Below the pieces are notes generated by a model. The model was not told the origin of the DNA and did not search any database. It saw only the letters and a list, made by a program, of their open reading frames with translations. Below are positions 1 to 9,500 of a DNA stretch of 64,000 nucleotides, in pieces. A program made the translations under genes and the position numbers. Origin of the DNA: DASUAS01 sp963756895 (lineage in GTDB: Bacteria > Actinomycetota > Acidimicrobiia > IMCC26256 > DASPTH01). Where the stretch lies: NCBI GenBank assembly GCA_963756895.1, contig CAVWPI010000005.1, forward strand, positions 62,001-126,000. Direction: 5' to 3'. The first letter of the stretch is position 1. Every line of letters begins with the position of its first letter.

Positions 1-37
1 CTGTCTCTGGGAAGTCGGCTACTGAACCCTCTCTCCG

Positions 38-87
38 GAACATCTCGAAGTTCGCGTACACATGCGACGGTCAACTTCGAGATGTTC
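38..87. repeat. 15-bp perfect inverted repeat upstream of the VIT gene
   Basis: Arms at 38-52 and 73-87 are exact reverse complements (GAACATCTCGAAGTT and its complement) around a 20-nt spacer. No T-tract follows. It could be the terminator hairpin of a gene to the left or a regulatory site for the metal-transporter gene that starts at 115. The sequence alone does not decide. Confidence 0.6.
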
Positions 88-102
88 GTCGTGGGGAGTG
101 GG

Positions 103-108
103 TACCGT
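103..108 (+). promoter_or_regulatory. -10 box of a leaderless promoter (VIT gene)
   Basis: TACCGT matches the actinobacterial TANNNT -10 pattern and lies 6 nt before the GTG start, so transcription would begin at or next to the start codon. No clear -35 is seen. Confidence 0.45.
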
Positions 109-114
109 TTGCCT

Positions 115-1255
115 GTGACGAACGCGGCACCCGACGCAGCCTCCGACGCCGCTTCCGACGCGGCGAGGATCGCGCGCCTGCGCGAGATGTACGCCGACGA
201 GATCAACGGCGGCGCGCTGTTCCGCGGACTCGCCGAGCACGCCGACCCGCAGCGACGTGACGTGTTCCTCACGCTCGCCGCCGCGGAGGAACGTCACGCC
301 GAGCACTGGGAGCAGCTCCTGCCGCGACGCCGGCGTGGAGCCACGCACGCCGCGCACGCCGTTCCGGGTGCGCGCACTGTGCTTCCTCGCCCGCTTCATC
401 GGCACCGAAGCCGTGCTGCCCTTGATGCTGCGCACCGAGGCGGCGGAGGCCGACCGCTACCAGGCCGATGCCGAGGCCACCGACGTGATGGTGCACCAGG
501 AACGGGCGGCGGGCCGCACCATCGCCGCCATGCAGGGCATCGCCGAAGGTGGTCGCATCGCCCGGTCCGAAGGTCGCCACCGCGGCGAGGTCGGCGGGGT
601 GCTGCGCGCAACGGTGTTCGGCGTGAACGACGGCCTGGTGTCGAACTTCTCGCTGGTCATGGGGGTGGCCGGCGGCACGAGCAACAACAGCGTGGTGCTG
701 CTCGCCGGCATCGCCGGTCTGGTCGCGGGTGCGCTCTCCATGGCGTCGGGCGAATGGATCTCGATCCGGTCGCAGCGCGAGCTCTACGAGAACGAGCTGC
801 GCATCGAGCAGGAGGAGCTGCGCGCGTTCCCCGAGGAGGAGCGCGACGAGCTCGAGATGATCTACCGCGCCAAGGGCATCACCCCCGAGGCCGCACACGA
901 CCTCGTCGAGACGATCATGAGCCGCAAGGACGTCGCGCTCGACACGTTGGCACGCGAGGAGCTCGGACTCGACCCGCAGACGTTGGGCTCGCCGTGGGTG
1001 GCCGCGGGCTCGTCGTTCGTCGCGTTCGCCACCGGCGCGTCGCTCCCCGTGATTCCGTTCCTGTTCGGCAGCGGCGTCGCACCCACGATCGTCGCCGCCG
1101 CGCTGTCGATCGTCGCGCTGTTCGCGGTGGGTGCCGCCACCTCGATCTTCACCGGTCGGCACGCGGGACGGGCCGGGCTGCGCATGGCGGTGATCGGCGC
1201 GGTCGTCGCCGCGGTCACGTTCGGGATCGGGACCCTCGTGGGCCAGGCGGTCTAG
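115..1255 (+). CDS. VIT1/CCC1-family metal transporter with N-terminal ferritin-like domain
   Basis: About 380 aa after frame repair. Residues 1-90 resemble a ferritin/rubrerythrin helix bundle, with E and H in AAAEERHAEHWEQLL. The rest matches VIT1/CCC1 transporters: VFGVNDGLVSNFSLVMGVAG is the first family signature, followed by the acidic cytosolic helical segment (RELYENELRIEQEELRAF) and three C-terminal hydrophobic helices. Family members move Fe2+ or Mn2+ across membranes, and the ferritin-like part probably binds metal on the cytosolic side. The frame changes near 314, where adding CG to CCGCGAC restores it. GTG 115 is chosen because a -10 box precedes it; ATG 82 is an in-frame alternative. 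The substrate is inferred from the family. Confidence 0.85.
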
Positions 1256-1271
1256 TTGTCGACTCTGCTGG

Positions 1272-1330
1272 GTCGACTCCGCTACGCCGTCCCGGCCTCC
1301 GGCCATGGCTTCGCTGCGTCTCCCGTGTAG
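1272..1330. repeat. Dispersed REP-like element, copy A
   Basis: About 59 nt closely matching a second copy at 4671-4729. The shared core CCGCTACGCCGTCCCG is followed by CTCCGG and GGCTTCGCT, a partly palindromic, GC-rich arrangement. This copy overlaps the 3' end of the minus-strand phosphatase and supplies that protein's last residues. It may act as a terminator or be a small interspersed palindrome. Confidence 0.55.
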
Positions 1331-2824
1331 AGGAAGCTGTAGCCCTCGTCGCGGACCTCGACGCCGGCCTCGCGCAGCGCCACGTCCCAGTCGCCGCGCA
1401 CCGCGGGATCGGTCTCCTGCATGCCGTGGTCGGCGACGAGCACGAACGCGGTGTCGTCGAACACGCCGGCCTGCTCCACCGCTGCCAACACGTCACCGAC
1501 GCGCGCGTCGGAGTCACGCACCGACGCCTCCGCGATCTCCGAGAACGGGCCCCCCTCGTGGAACGCGGAGTCGGTGAGCGTGAAGTTGCACCACGTGAAC
1601 CGGGGCAACGGGTACGACTGGTCGCGGTAGTGGCCGCTCCAGATGCCGACGGCCTGCTCGGCACCCATGTGATCGACCACCGAGGACCACGAGTACTCCT
1701 TCGACGGCCGCACGAACCGCTCGGTCGTGTGCGGCAACCCCTCGGGCGACTCGGGGATCGGCGGCACCTCGCCGCGCCGGAAGAAGTCGAAGGTGGAGTA
1801 GTCGGCGCCCACGTCGCAGGGCTCGTTGACCGACGCGGTGAACGCACCCGGATCGGCCCGGTGGATCGCCTCGTGCAGTGTTTCGACGCCGGTGGTCAGG
1901 TGGCTCATCGCCCACGGCCACGTGGCCTGCGAGTTGGTGATGACCTGTTCACCCGTCGCCCGGTCGTACCACGCGTTGTGCAGGATCCCGTGGTGACCGG
2001 GCAGTCGACCGGTGAGGATCGACGTGTGGTTGGCCAACGTCACCGTGGGGAGGCCCGCCATCGCACCCCACTCGTACGCGGTGCCCATCGCGATCAGGCG
2101 GGCGACGTTCGGTGCCTCACCCGACGCCGCCATCGCGTGCAGCACGTTCGGGTTGACGCCGTCGAACAGGAATCCGACGACGTGACGCGGTCGGCCGGCG
2201 GCGACGTCGAGGACGTCGTCGCGCACGACGCCGTCCTGACCCGCGAGGTGGTGGCCGCGTTCGTCGGGCGCGCAGCCGAGCAGCTCTGCGATCGTCGGCG
2301 CGACGTCGACCAGTCGACCCGCACGCGGCACCAGCCCGTCGTTGCGCACGCCCTTCCCCGCGATCACGAACGGCGCCCGCGCCTGCACCACGCCGAGCGA
2401 ACCGTGCTCACCGCGGTGGCCGCCCTGGTCCTCCCAGTTGTGGGCGGCGGAGTGCAGCACGCAGAGGTCGGGCGCGGCCGGATGGTCGAAGAGCTGCGCG
2501 ACGTGGTCGTACGCGTAGGGGTACGAGTTGGTTGCCCGCGGCGGGTGCGGGTCGGCGCGCTCGGCGGCGAGACCAACGAGCCGGTCGGGTGACTGGTCGG
2601 CGAGGGGGTCGGCGCCGGTGATGCCCGTGCGCTCGTAGCCGTCGGGCCCGGGGCCGGTGCGGCGAAAGGACACCGCGCCGTCGGCGCTCGCCACCTCGTA
2701 CACGGCTTCGTGCGTGCCGGTCTCGACCCGCCGCGCCACCATGTCGACGATCGGCGCCAGCCGCGCGTCGAGCAGCACGTCGAGCGCGCGGTCGCAGATC
2801 GCTCACGCCGGGAACGCTACTCAC
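1282..2824 (-). CDS. Alkaline-phosphatase-superfamily phosphodiesterase with apparently swapped halves
   Basis: About 514 aa after one repair near 2800. The C-terminal two thirds hold the usual front part of type I phosphodiesterase/nucleotide pyrophosphatase enzymes: a metal aspartate in FLFDGVNPNVLH, the candidate nucleophile threonine in LPTVTLANHTSILTGRLPG, and the metal site VLVADHGMQETDP. The N-terminal part holds what is normally the back end: GGHRGEHGSLGVVQARAPF and LVDVAPTIAELLG. The order therefore looks circularly permuted. No signal peptide is evident. The GTG start at 2824 gives the longest consistent frame. The last residues are encoded by the REP-like repeat, so the natural C-terminus may differ slightly. 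Substrate unknown. Confidence 0.75.
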
Positions 2825-2843
2825 CGCTCGGGGACGGACTACG

Positions 2844-4008
2844 TCAGGGGACGACCATCCAGATCGCGCCGGTGCCGTTGTTGCCGTCGGTCACGACGTA
2901 GAGGTTGCCGTCGGGACCCTGCACCGCGGACCGCAGGCGCACGCCGCGCTGCAGCGCGGTGACCGGGGCTCCGGTGAGGGCGGTGCCCGCGCCGTCGAGG
3001 TGCATGACGAGGAGGCGTTGCCCGACGGACGGGCTGCCGTCGAGGCACGCCACCGCCAGCGCGCCGTTCCAGCCCTTCCACTGGGGCCCGGAGAGGAACG
3101 TGCGCGCCCGACGGCGCCACCGTCACCGCGCCCGATCGCCACACCGGGGTCATGGTGTTGCCCGGGTCGAGCGCGGGGTCGGTCATCGGCTTCGACTGGT
3201 CGTACGCCCCGGCGCCGTTGTCGGGGTTCCACCCGCCGTTGGCGCCGTTGACGAGCCGGTTGACCTCGTCGTCGACGTCGGGGCCGTGCTCGACGGAGTA
3301 CGGGTCGTTCGACCCGGGACGGAACGCCAACCCCTGCGGGTTGCGGTGCCCGCGGGTGTACCAGATCGAGCCCGACGCGTTGCCGGGCCACGGAGCGCCG
3401 TTCTGGTCGATCCGCAGGATCTTGCCGCCGAGCACCGTCGTCGACTGCGGCGCGGTGGCGGTGGCGCCGTCTCCGGTGCTCACGAACAGCGCGCCGGTGC
3501 CGGGCTGGAAGCGCACGCGGCAGCCGTCGTGGAACGAGGCATGGGGGAGACCGGTGACGATGGTCGTCCAGTTGCCGAGCGAGACGAAGGGCCCGGCGTC
3601 GAGGTTCACGTCGAAGCGGGCCACGCGGTTGTCGGTGCTGGTCGAGTAGCAGACGAAGGCGCGGCCGGTCGGTGCTGCCGAAGCCCGGGCTCGAACGCGA
3701 TGCCCATGAGCCCACCCTCGCCCGTGGGGTCGAAGCTGCCGTCGAACTGGGTGACCGCGCCCAGGGGTCGACCCGGGTCGGTGTCGCTCAACCGGGCGAA
3801 GATCACGCCGGAGTCGTTCTCGGTGTAGAGCGCCGGGAGCCACCCGTTCGGGAAGGCGATGTCCCAGATCTTGTTGCGCCCGCTCACCCAGTTGTCGAGG
3901 GTGAGCAGCCCCGGAGCTCCGGGCTCGGCCGGCGGGAAGGAGGCACGCGGCGGCGACGCCGGCGACCAGGAGCCCGACGGCGAGGAGTCGGAGCGGCGTT
4001 CGGAGCAT
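2844..4008 (-). CDS. Secreted PQQ-dependent sugar dehydrogenase (GSDH/sorbosone family)
   Basis: About 390 aa after repairing four breaks (near 3105, 3680, 3708 and 3945). A signal peptide (MLRTPLRLLAVGLLVAGVAA) is followed by a six-bladed propeller typical of soluble aldose sugar dehydrogenases. Visible family marks are GEGGLMGIAF, FHDGCRVRFQPGTGALFVSTG, the heavily conserved YTRGHRNPQGLAF and VEHGPDVDDEVN. Such enzymes oxidise sugars outside the membrane using PQQ and Ca2+. No PQQ biosynthesis gene is in the window. The stop is the TGA at 2844-2846 after the final residues GAIWMVVP. Substrate is not predictable. Confidence 0.8.
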
Positions 4009-4143
4009 GGGACCTGCCTCGATCCGGTGGAGCCGGTGGGGTGCCCCTCGTTCATCGGCCGGGGAGACCGTGGTGCTGTAGTGGCCCGTGGTCGGTGGCG
4101 CCTCGCGGCGAGGTCCCGATTGCTGCCTCTACCGCTCCCGGAC

Positions 4144-4149
4144 TAGATT
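4144..4149 (+). promoter_or_regulatory. Candidate -10 box for rplM-rpsI
   Basis: TAGATT sits in the 216-bp gap between the divergent dehydrogenase and rplM. It implies a 5' leader of about 70 nt, with a GTGAGGA ribosome-binding site at the end. The rest of the gap holds no other gene that I can recognise. Confidence 0.35.
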
Positions 4150-4224
4150 GTCCCTTCGCGTCCGACGCCGGTGGGGCCATCCACACCGGGCGGCGACGCC
4201 TCCGCAGTTCTTCGTGAGGATCCG

Positions 4225-4668
4225 TTGCGCACGTTCACCCCGAAACCCGCTGACATCAACCGCGCCTGGCACGTGATCGACGCCGAGGGCCAGGTGCTGG
4301 GCAAGGTCGCCACCGAGGCGGCCACCCTGCTGCGCGGGAAGCACAAGCCGATCTGGGCCCCCCACGTCGACACCGGCGACCACGTCATCGTGGTCAACGC
4401 GGCCAAGCTCGACGTCAGCCCCCGCAAGCTCGCCGACAAGCAGTACCACCGCCACTCGGGCTACCCGGGCGGTCTCACCTCCGAGTCGCTCGAGCACCTG
4501 CTCGCCCGTGACCCCGAGCGCGTCGTGCGCCTGGCGATCCGCGGCATGTTGCCCAAGAACCGTCTCGGGCGGGCGCAGATCCGCAAGCTGCGCATCTACG
4601 CCGGTCCCGTCCACCCGCACACCGCGCAGCAGCCCCAGCCCCGCGCGCTGGCCTCGAAGCAACGTTGA
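4225..4668 (+). CDS. rplM: 50S ribosomal protein L13
   Basis: 147 aa, the standard length. The N-terminus MRTFTPKPADINRAWHVIDA and the motif VVNAAKLDVSPRKLADK, followed by YHRHSGYPGG, are diagnostic of L13, an early-assembly protein of the large subunit. The TTG start at 4225 is chosen because GTGAGGA lies 4-5 nt upstream and the protein then begins exactly as family members do. It is followed by rpsI 70 nt later, the conserved L13-S9 pair. Confidence 0.97.
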   Translation: MRTFTPKPADINRAWHVIDAEGQVLGKVATEAATLLRGKHKPIWAPHVDTGDHVIVVNAAKLDVSPRKLADKQYHRHSGYPGGLTSESLEHLLARDPERVVRLAIRGMLPKNRLGRAQIRKLRIYAGPVHPHTAQQPQPRALASKQR

Positions 4669-4670
4669 CG

Positions 4671-4729
4671 GTCGATTCCGCTACGCCGTCCCGCCCTCCG
4701 GGCACGGCTTCGCTTCATCTCTCTCGTAG
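4671..4729. repeat. Dispersed REP-like element, copy B
   Basis: Second copy of the element at 1272-1330, here lying exactly in the rplM-rpsI gap. The core CGCCGTCCCGCCCTCCGGGC followed by ACGGCTTCGC can form an imperfect GC-rich hairpin. In this place it could modulate read-through or mRNA stability between the two ribosomal protein genes. Confidence 0.55.
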
Positions 4730-4738
4730 GAGCACGTA

Positions 4739-5131
4739 GTGCCCAAGCCACTCATCCAGAGCACCGGTCGCCGCAAGGAGGCCGTCGCGCGCGTGCGCCT
4801 GCGCCCCGGCTCCGGCGTGATCACCGTGAACGGCCGCTCGTTCGAGCAGTACTTCCCGATCCTCACGCACCGGGTCGTCGCGCTCGAGCCGCTGCGCCTC
4901 ACGCAGACGGCCGAGGTGTACGACGTCGACGCCACGCTCGACGGCGGTGGTGTGAGCGGTCAGGCCGGCGCGCTGCGCCTGGGCATCGCCCGGGCGCTGA
5001 TCTCGCTCGACGAGGAAGCCCGTCCCCAGCTCAAGAAGGCCGGACTCCTCACCCGCGACGCTCGCGAGAAGGAGCGGCGCAAGTACGGCCTCAAGAAGGC
5101 CCGCAAGGCGCCGCAGTACTCGAAGCGCTGA
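4739..5131 (+). CDS. rpsI: 30S ribosomal protein S9
   Basis: 130 aa, full length. STGRRKEAVARVRLRPGSG and the basic C-terminal tail ending KKARKAPQYSKR (the SKR end contacts tRNA in the P site) are diagnostic. GTG start preceded by TAGGAGC. It follows rplM and precedes glmM by 19 nt. Confidence 0.97.
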   Translation: MPKPLIQSTGRRKEAVARVRLRPGSGVITVNGRSFEQYFPILTHRVVALEPLRLTQTAEVYDVDATLDGGGVSGQAGALRLGIARALISLDEEARPQLKKAGLLTRDAREKERRKYGLKKARKAPQYSKR

Positions 5132-5150
5132 GTCGCATCCGGTCCGTCCC

Positions 5151-6510
5151 ATGACGCTGCGATTCGGCACCGACGGGGTGCGTGGCGTCGCCAACGTCGA
5201 GCTCACCTCGGAGCTGGTGACCGCGCTCGGTCGCGCCGCGGCCCGGGTGCTCGGCGCCGACGAGCCGTTCGTGGTGGGTCGCGACACCCGCCGTTCGGGA
5301 CCCATGCTCGAGGCCGCGCTCGTCGCCGGGCTCTGCGCCGAGGGTGCCGACGTCGTGCTCGTGGGCGTGCTCCCCACGCCGGGCGTCGCGCACGTCGCCC
5401 GCGAACGGGGTGCGCCGGCGGCGGTGATCTCGGCCAGCCACAACCCCTTCGGCGACAACGGGATCAAGCTGTTCGCGCCCGGCGGTCGCAAGATCCCCGA
5501 GGCGCTCGAGCGCGAGGTGGAGCAGGAGCTGCGCTCGCTGGCCGTCAGCCAGCCCGAACCGGGACCCGAGGGCTTCTGCGGTGGGGGTGTCGAGCGAGCA
5601 CCGGAGCGCACTCGACGACTACGTCGCCACGCTCGTCGACGCGCTCCAGGGCCGCCAGCTCTCCGGGTTGCACGTCGTGCTCGACTGCGGCAACGGCGCC
5701 GCGTTCCGCGCCGCGCCCACTGCGCTCCGCGCGCTCGGCGCGAGCGTCGACGTCATCAACGCCTCGCCCGACGGCGTGAACATCAATGCCGACTGCGGTT
5801 CCACGCACCCGCAGGAGCTCCAGGAGTCGGTGCTCGTGGCGCGCGCCGACGCCGGTCTCGCGTTCGACGGCGACGCCGACCGCGTGATCGCGGTCGACGA
5901 ACGCGGCCAGCTGGTCGACGGCGACGAGATCCTCGCCATCGCCGGCATCGACCTGCACGACCGCTCGATGCTGCGCGGCGACGCCGTCGTCGCCACCGTG
6001 ATGTCGAACATGGGATTGCGGCGAGCGCTCGCGCCCTACGGCATCGACGTGATCGAGACGCCCGTCGGTGACCGCAACGTGCTCGACGTGCTCGAGCAGC
6101 GCAACCTCACCCTCGGCGGTGAGCAGTCCGGGCACGTGATCTACGCCGACCACGCCACCACCGGCGACGGCACCCTCACGGGCATCTTCCTGCTCGACAC
6201 CATGGCCCGGCGAGGCCGGTCGCTCTCGGAGCTGGCATCGGTCGTCACCCGGGTCCCGCAGGTGCTGCGCAACGTCGCCGTCGACGGTGCCGACGGCCTC
6301 GCTCGGGACGCCGCCTTCTGGAGCCGGGTGCGCGACGTCGACGACGAGCTCGGCGACGACGGCCGGGTGCTCGTGCGCCCGTCGGGCACCGAACCGCTCG
6401 TGCGGGTCATGGTGGAGGCCACCGACCCCGAAGCCGCTGAAGGCGCGGCCGAGCGCCTGGTGGACCTCGTGCAGCACGCGGCGGCGCGTGCGGCTCCCGC
6501 CGGTCGGTAG
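5151..6510 (+). CDS. glmM: Phosphoglucosamine mutase
   Basis: 453 aa after one repair near 5590 (GAGCGAG read as GAGCGCGAG). It converts glucosamine-6-phosphate to glucosamine-1-phosphate for UDP-GlcNAc and peptidoglycan. The N-terminus RFGTDGVRGVAN, the phosphoserine loop AVISASHNPFGDNGIKLF, the Mg2+ loop FDGDADRVIAVD, the sugar loop GGEQSGHVI and the phosphate loop VRPSGTEPLVRVM are all present. The next gene is a GlmS-like protein, so the two neighbouring steps of amino-sugar synthesis are adjacent. Confidence 0.93.
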
Positions 6511-6513
6511 AAT
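6508..6513 (+). promoter_or_regulatory. -10 box of a leaderless promoter inside the glmM stop codon
   Basis: TAGAAT begins with the TAG stop of glmM and ends 8 nt before the ATG of the GlmS-like gene, which lacks a recognisable ribosome-binding site. This suggests independent, leaderless transcription of that gene. Confidence 0.5.
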
Positions 6514-6521
6514 TTCGCCGT

Positions 6522-9500
6522 ATGTGTGGGATCGTCGGCGTCGTGCGCCGGCGCGCGACGCGCCCTGTGCCCGACGCCGCCGAGCTTGTCCAGGAACTCG
6601 ACCGCGCGCTGTTCGAGTTCGCGGGCGGCGCCAACGGTGATGCCGACCACCCGAATGGCGGTCTCCTCGGCCGCCTGCAGGCGGTGGCCGAAGCGGTCGA
6701 AGTGGTCGATGCAGCCCTGCGCGGCGTCCCCGGCGTCCGGGCCATCCTCGGCGACCCGCAGGCCGGGCTCCTGATCGAGGACCGGATCCAGCAGCTGACC
6801 GGTCGGTTCGACGCGCTGGAGCGCGAGCTCGACGACGGTCTGGGCGGCACCCTCGCGGTGGCGTCGCTCGAGGCGATCAACGCCGCCCTCGTCCGGGCCC
6901 GCGACGCGGTGTGGGCCGTCGGGCGCGACCGTCTGCGCACCGCGCGCGAGGTCGCCGCACTCGCCCCTGCCGAGCCCTCGATCGCCGCGTTGGAAGCGTT
7001 CCACTCGGTGCAGGTCGCGCTGTCCGCCATCGACCGGCTCGAGGTGCGCGGCCGCGACTCCGCGGGCCTGCACCTCCTGGTGCGCAACCACGGTCTCGAT
7101 CTCGACGAGCCGGCGATCGGGCGACTGGTCGAAGCGCGCGCCGGAGACGCGCTCTTCGGATCCGGCTCCGTGCGCGCCAGCGGCGACGAGCTCGCGTTCG
7201 TCTACAAGGCCGCCGCCGAGATCGGCGAGCTCGGCGACAACACCGCGGTGCTGCGCGCCGCCATCCGCGACGACGCGCTGCTCCATCTCGCCCTCGTGCA
7301 CGACGACGCCGAGGTGATGGTGCTCGGCCACACGCGCTGGGCGAGCGTGGGGATCATCTCCGAGGCCAACGCACATCCGCTCAACCACGAGGAGCTCGAC
7401 GGTCACGATCGCCCCTACGTCGTGGGCGCGCTCAACGGCGACGTCGACAACTACGCCGACCTCAAGGTGCTCGAGGGTCTGCAGGTGCCGGCCGAGATCA
7501 CCACCGACGCCAAGGTGATCCCCGCACTGGTGGCACGTCGGATCGCGAACGGCGACACCGTCGAGGACGCGTTCCGCACGACCGTGTCGGAGCTCGCCGG
7601 ATCCATGGGCATCGCCGCCCAGACCGCAGCCGCGCCCGATCGACTCCTCCTGTCCCTCCGCGGGAGTGGCCAGGCGCTCTACGTGGGGATGGTCGAGGAC
7701 GCCTACGTCGTCGCCAGCGAACCCTACGGAGTGGTGGAGGAGACGCCCACCTACCTGCGGATGGACGGCGACACGCCGGCCGACCCCGAGCGCGCCGCCG
7801 CCACGCGCGGGCAGGTCGTGGTGCTCGACGCCGCCCGAGCCGGCACCCTCGCCGGCGTCGAGCGGTACGCGTTCGACGGCACGCCGTTGCCCGTCCACGA
7901 CGACGAGCTCCAGCACGCCGAGATCACCACCCGCGACATCGATCGCGGCGAGTTCCCGCACTTCCTCCTCAAGGAGATCTCGGAGGCGCCGGCGTCCTTC
8001 CGCAAGACGCTGCGCGGCAAGGTCGTCGAGCGCGACGGTCGCCTGGCGGTCGCCTTGGGCGCCGACACGCTCAGCGACGGGTTGCGGGCGCGACTGCGCG
8101 ACGGCAGCATCCGCAGGGTCGTGGTGATCGGGCAGGGCACCGCCGCCATCGCCGGGCAGAGCCTCGCGGCGGTGCTCACGGCACTGGCCGACGACCACGT
8201 GCGCGCCGAAGCCGTCATCGCCACCGAGTTCAGCGGCTTCCAGCTGCGCGACGACATGTCCGACACGCTGGTCGTCGCCATCAGCCAGAGCGGCACCACC
8301 ACCGACACCAACCGCACCGCCGACCTCGCGCGCGCCCGGGGCGCCGCGGTCGTCGCCATCGTCAACCGGCGCAACAGCGACCTGGTCGACAAGGCCGACG
8401 GTGTGCTCTACACGTCCGACGGCCGTGACGTCGAGATGGCCGTGCCGTCGACCAAGGCGTTCTACGCGCAGATCGCGGCGGGGTACCTGCTCGCCATCGC
8501 CATCGCCGACGAGGTCGGTGCGCCCGCCGCCGCCGCGGTCCACGCGATCCTCGACGCGCTGCGCGCGCTGCCCGACGCCATGGCACGCGTGCTCGCGCTC
8601 CAGGAGCCGATCGCGGGCATCGCGCAACGCCACGCCGTGTCACGCCGTTACTGGGCCGTGGTCGGCAACGGTCGCAACCGCATCGCCGCCGCCGAGGTGC
8701 GGGTCAAGGCGTCGGAGCTCTGTTACAAGTCGATCTCGTTCGACGCCACCGAGGACAAGAAGCACATCGACCTGTCGGCCGAGCCGCTGGTGCTGGTGTG
8801 CGCGGCGGGACTCCAGGGGTCGAACGCCGACGACGTGGCCAAGGAGATCGCCATCTACCGCGCCCACCGGGCGGCGCCGATCGTGATCGCCACCGAGGGC
8901 GAGCGCCGCTTCAGCGCTGCGCTCGAGACGATCCCGGTGCCCGCGGTGCACCCCGACGTCGCATTCGTGCTCTCGGCCATGGCGGGGCACCTCTTCGGCT
9001 ACGAGGCCGCGCTCGCCATCGACACGTCGGCCCACCCGTTGCGCGAGGTGCGGGCGGCGGTGCAGGCGGTCGTGTCGGGTGCAGCCCTGAACCCGTCGTC
9101 CGGCGACGACCTCCTGCTGCGGCTCGGTCCCGCGATCGAGGGCCCCGTGGCGACGTTCCTCGACGGCCTGCGCGTGGGCAGCTACGACGGTCACCTCGAG
9201 GCGGGGACCGCGGTGCGGATCGCGTCGCTCCTGCGCTACGCCACCGGCATGCTCCCGCTCGACGTGTACCAGATCGAACACGGCGCGGTGGGCACGCCGA
9301 GCCGCGTTGTGGAAGATCTCACCGCCGCGCTCACCGCCGGCATCGAGGAGCTCACCCGGCCGGTCGACGCGATCAAGCACCAGGCCAAGACGGTCACGGT
9401 CGGGATCTCGCGCTCCGACGAGGAGCTCCTGCAGGTGCCCCTCGTGCGCGAGGTGCTCGCGGCGGGCGCCGCACGCGACGCGCTCAGCTACCGCGCGCTG

